Below are positions 61,627-64,000 of a DNA stretch of 64,000 nt, one piece after another. A program made the translations under genes and the position numbers. How positions within the stretch are numbered: position 1 is the first letter of the stretch; each line of letters starts with the position of its first letter. Below the pieces are notes generated by a model. That model made no database searches, was not told the origin of the DNA, and saw only the letters and a list, made by a program, of their open reading frames with translations. This DNA is from Woeseiaceae bacterium. Its GTDB lineage: Bacteria; Pseudomonadota; Gammaproteobacteria; Steroidobacterales; Woeseiaceae. The stretch is taken from NCBI GenBank assembly GCA_021773035.1, contig JAJFKU010000069.1:1-64000 (forward strand), read 5' to 3'.

Positions 61627-62850
61627 ATGATCACGGACCACTTCAAAACACAGGTTCACGGAAAGCTCGAGGCGCTGAAGCGCGACGGGCTGTACAAAAC
61701 CGAGCGCAACATCGAATCGCCGCAGGCAAGTTCGGTGCGGGTAGCCGGACACGCCGACTCGCGGGTGAATTTTTGTGCCAACAATTACCTGGGGCTTACT
61801 GATCACCCCGAGTTAATAGCGGTGGCGGCCGAGGCCGTGGAACGTTACGGCTAGGGCATGGCGTCGGTGCGCTTTATTTGTGGCACGCAAACGGTGCACA
61901 CGGAACTGGAGCGCGCGATCAGCAGCTACCTCGGTGTTGAGGACACTATTATGTTCCCGTCGTGCTTCGATGCGAACGCCGGCTTGTTCGAAGTGCTGCT
62001 GGACCAATACGATGCAATCGTTTCTGACCAGCTGAATCACGCCTCGATCATCGACGGCGTGCGTTTGTGCAAAGCGCGGCGCTTTACCTACGCCAACAAT
62101 CACATGGGCGATCTCGAACGAGCCTTGCGAGCGGCCGATATTGAGGGTACACGTCACGTGCTGATTGTTACTGATGGTGTGTTCTCGATGGACGGCACCG
62201 TCGCAAATCTAAAAGAGATCTGTGAGCTCGCGGAATTTCAAGGTGCTATGGTTATGGTGGATGACAGTCACGCCACCGGCGTGTTGGGTGAGCACGGTCG
62301 CGGCACGCCCGCGCACTGCGGCGTTGAAGGTCGCGTCGATATTGTCACCAGCACGCTTGGCAAAGCGCTTGGCGGTGGTGCCGGCGGTTTTGTCGCCGCT
62401 AACGCCGATATCGTAGCGCTGCTGCGCCAACGCGCCCGACCGTATTTGTTTTCAAATACCATGCTGCCGCTCGCAGCGGCCGTGGCGAAACGCGCCATCG
62501 AACTGGTGGCCGACGGCGAGATTCTGCGCGAGCAACTTCGAGCCAACGCGGCTCGATTGCGAGCGGGCCTTGTCGCGTTGGGTTACGAGCTGGTGCCCGG
62601 CGAGCATCCCATCATTCCAGTCATGGTGGGCGATGCGAACATGTCGAAGCGTTTGGCCGAGCACCTATTTGCGAGTGGCATCTTTGTGACGAGTTTTTCC
62701 TATCCGGTGGTGCCCAAGGGCAGAGCCCGCATCCGGCTGCAGGTCTCAGCGACCCACACGGAAGCGGAGATTGATCATGCTTTACTCGCGTTTGCCAATG
62801 CCCGCGAATTAGTGAGCCTCGAGCGTACAGCCGTGGAGTTGATAGGGTGA
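61627..62850 (+). pseudogene. kbl: 2-amino-3-ketobutyrate CoA ligase with in-frame amber codon
   Basis: The gene would encode about 407 residues of the PLP enzyme that splits 2-amino-3-ketobutyrate to glycine and acetyl-CoA. Codon 76 is TAG (61852-61854): the frame reads GluArgTyrGly-stop-GlyMetAlaSer, where the family has Gly-Phe/Tyr-Gly-Met-Ala-Ser. The frame then continues unbroken, with the PLP Lys in STLGKALGGG and the C-terminal PVVPKGRARIRLQ. Only one base change from TAC or TAT is needed. Choices are a real nonsense mutation, amber suppression, restart at the ATG at 61858, or a sequencing error. TAG serves as a normal stop elsewhere in the window. Confidence 0.85.
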
Positions 62851-63929
62851 AGGCGCTGGTGAAAGCACAAGCGGCACCGGGTTTGTGGTTGCAGGACGTT
62901 GACACACCGACGATAGGGGCGAGCGATGTCCTTATTCGCATCAATAAGACCGCTATTTGTGGCACTGACGTGCACATCTACGGCTGGGATGCGTGGGCCG
63001 CTGAGACCGTACCTGTGCCGATGGTGGTGGGGCATGAGTTTAGTGGCGAGATCGTGGAGCTGGGCTCCGTCGTTAAGAATCTGTCCATCGGCCAACGCGT
63101 TTCCGGCGAGGGCCATGTCGTAACGCAAGGCTCGAGGAACAGTCGGGCAGGGCGCTTTCATCTCGATCCCGCCACGCGCGGCATTGGCGTGAATCTTCCC
63201 GGCGCGTTTGCCGAGTACCTGGCATTGCCGGCCTTTAACGTGATTCCGTTGCCCGAAAGCATTGATGACGAGCTGGGCGCACTGCTGGATCCGCTCGGCA
63301 ACGCCGTACACACAGCCTTGGCGTTTGATCTGGTGGGTGAGGATGTATTGATTACCGGCGCCGGCCCGATTGGCATTATGGCTGCGGCGGTCGCGCGTCA
63401 TGTCGGTGCGCGCCGTATTGTCGTGACGGACGTGAACGACTATCGACTCGCGCTCTTGGGGCGGGTGTGTGATGTGCGCCCCGTAAATGTCCAAAACGAA
63501 TCGCTCCAAGAGGTGATGGCCGCAGAGGGTATTCGCGAGGGATTTGATGTGGCGCTCGAGATGAGTGGCGTTGCCGCCGCCATGGCGCAAGCGGTCGATC
63601 ACTTGAACATGGGCGGGCGCCTGGCACTGCTCGGTATCCCAAGCCAACCCGTCGAGACGGACTGGTCGAAAATTATCTTGAAGGCACTGCAGCTGAAGGG
63701 AATCCACGGCCGGGAAATGTTTGAGACCTGGTACAAGATGCTCGCCATGCTGGAGTCGGGTCTTGGTCTCGGCGAGATCATTACCCACCGCTACCCGGCC
63801 ATGGAGTTTCAGGCCGCCTTTGATACGGTGTGCTCGGGTCAGGCGGGCAAGGTGATTCTGGACTGGGACGACTCGCCGAGCGCGATGCCGGTGGTGGCAG
63901 AGTGCATGAGCCCGCGTGCAACAAGATAA
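62847..63929 (+). CDS. tdh: L-threonine 3-dehydrogenase lacking the structural-zinc cysteines
   Basis: The 360-residue enzyme oxidises threonine with NAD to 2-amino-3-ketobutyrate, the kbl substrate. The catalytic-zinc residues are kept (AICGTDVHIY, VVGHEFSGE), as is the Rossmann GAGPIGIMAAAV. The structural-zinc loop, four Cys in the E. coli enzyme (C-x2-C-x2-C-x7-C), reads VTQGSRNSRAGRFHLDP: all four positions are Thr, Ser, Ser and Asp. The GTG start overlaps the kbl stop by 4 bases. A C-terminal extension of about 18 residues follows the usual end. Confidence 0.93.
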   Translation: MKALVKAQAAPGLWLQDVDTPTIGASDVLIRINKTAICGTDVHIYGWDAWAAETVPVPMVVGHEFSGEIVELGSVVKNLSIGQRVSGEGHVVTQGSRNSRAGRFHLDPATRGIGVNLPGAFAEYLALPAFNVIPLPESIDDELGALLDPLGNAVHTALAFDLVGEDVLITGAGPIGIMAAAVARHVGARRIVVTDVNDYRLALLGRVCDVRPVNVQNESLQEVMAAEGIREGFDVALEMSGVAAAMAQAVDHLNMGGRLALLGIPSQPVETDWSKIILKALQLKGIHGREMFETWYKMLAMLESGLGLGEIITHRYPAMEFQAAFDTVCSGQAGKVILDWDDSPSAMPVVAECMSPRATR

Positions 63930-64000
63930 GCGACGGGTCTCAGCAATGTACGTTAGTTGTTTCGACTTTTTCAAAGTGGGTATCGGCCCGTCAAGCTCCC

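Noticed and set aside
61852..61854. Recoded TAG (pyrrolysine or genome-wide amber reassignment)
   Set aside because: TAG ends several intact genes in the window, for example the symporter and the TonB receptor, so general reassignment is excluded; no Pyl genes are seen.
62775..63974. 399-residue minus-strand open frame across tdh
   Set aside because: Opposite a clear Tdh gene; composition is rich in His, Arg and Gln as expected of a shadow frame.

Overview
This 64 kb window looks like part of a gammaproteobacterial genome, probably from a marine or otherwise aquatic heterotroph. The hints are several TRAP transporters, a TonB-dependent receptor beside exported hydrolases, an LVIVD-repeat protein, and a kbl/tdh pair of proteobacterial type. 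This is inferred from gene content only; the window has no rRNA or tRNA gene that would fix the taxon.

Region 1 (about 0.1-34.4 kb) is a catabolic and transport island. It holds two complete TRAP transporters (389-3151 and 18290-21125), an orphan TRAP solute receptor, a sodium:amino-acid symporter, a TonB-dependent receptor, a cupin dioxygenase of the 3-hydroxyanthranilate 3,4-dioxygenase family, a LigW-like amidohydrolase-fold decarboxylase with a twin-arginine leader, an exported alpha/beta hydrolase, a metallo-beta-lactamase-fold hydrolase and a TolB-propeller amidohydrolase. It also holds a fused E1 plus E2 2-oxoacid dehydrogenase pair, two aldehyde dehydrogenases, a creatinase/DddP-like M24 enzyme, and HIBADH-like, DapA-like and aspartate-dehydrogenase-like enzymes. 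One LacI-family repressor gene (17224-18252) ends a ten-gene leftward operon. Five near-identical 14-bp palindromes, TGCAMACGTNTGCA, lie in three divergent intergenic regions (3844, 12280 and 12422, 27886 and 28087). Together they would place at least 20 genes under one regulator. A LysR gene with its own candidate sites governs the right end. The inducer is unknown; the enzyme set suggests an aromatic or amino-aromatic carboxylate.

The island is bracketed by a diverged 150-bp direct repeat (131-280 and 34841-34990) and by a perfect 12-bp inverted repeat (102-113 and 34740-34751), which suggests it was inserted or exchanged as a unit.

Region 2 (about 36.5-60.7 kb) is a complete conjugative plasmid-type backbone. 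It has a RadC-like protein, a VirB1-type transglycosylase, TrbM, virB2-B11 with two lipoproteins, virD4, a MOBP relaxase with an accessory protein and a recognisable oriT with an ATCCTGC nick region. It also has a large replication initiator, parA-parB plus a third overlapping gene, a second ParB-like protein, and an iteron array with an exact 21-bp period. Cargo is slight: a dihydrofolate-reductase-fold protein and an endonuclease/exonuclease/phosphatase-fold protein. No integrase or transposase is visible, so this is either a large conjugative plasmid carrying the flanking metabolic genes or a plasmid captured into a chromosome.

Region 3 (60.9-64 kb) looks chromosomal: an XRE-cupin regulator, then kbl and tdh for threonine degradation. 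kbl has an in-frame amber codon at an aromatic position, and tdh lacks all four structural-zinc cysteines. No CRISPR array, rRNA or tRNA was recognised.
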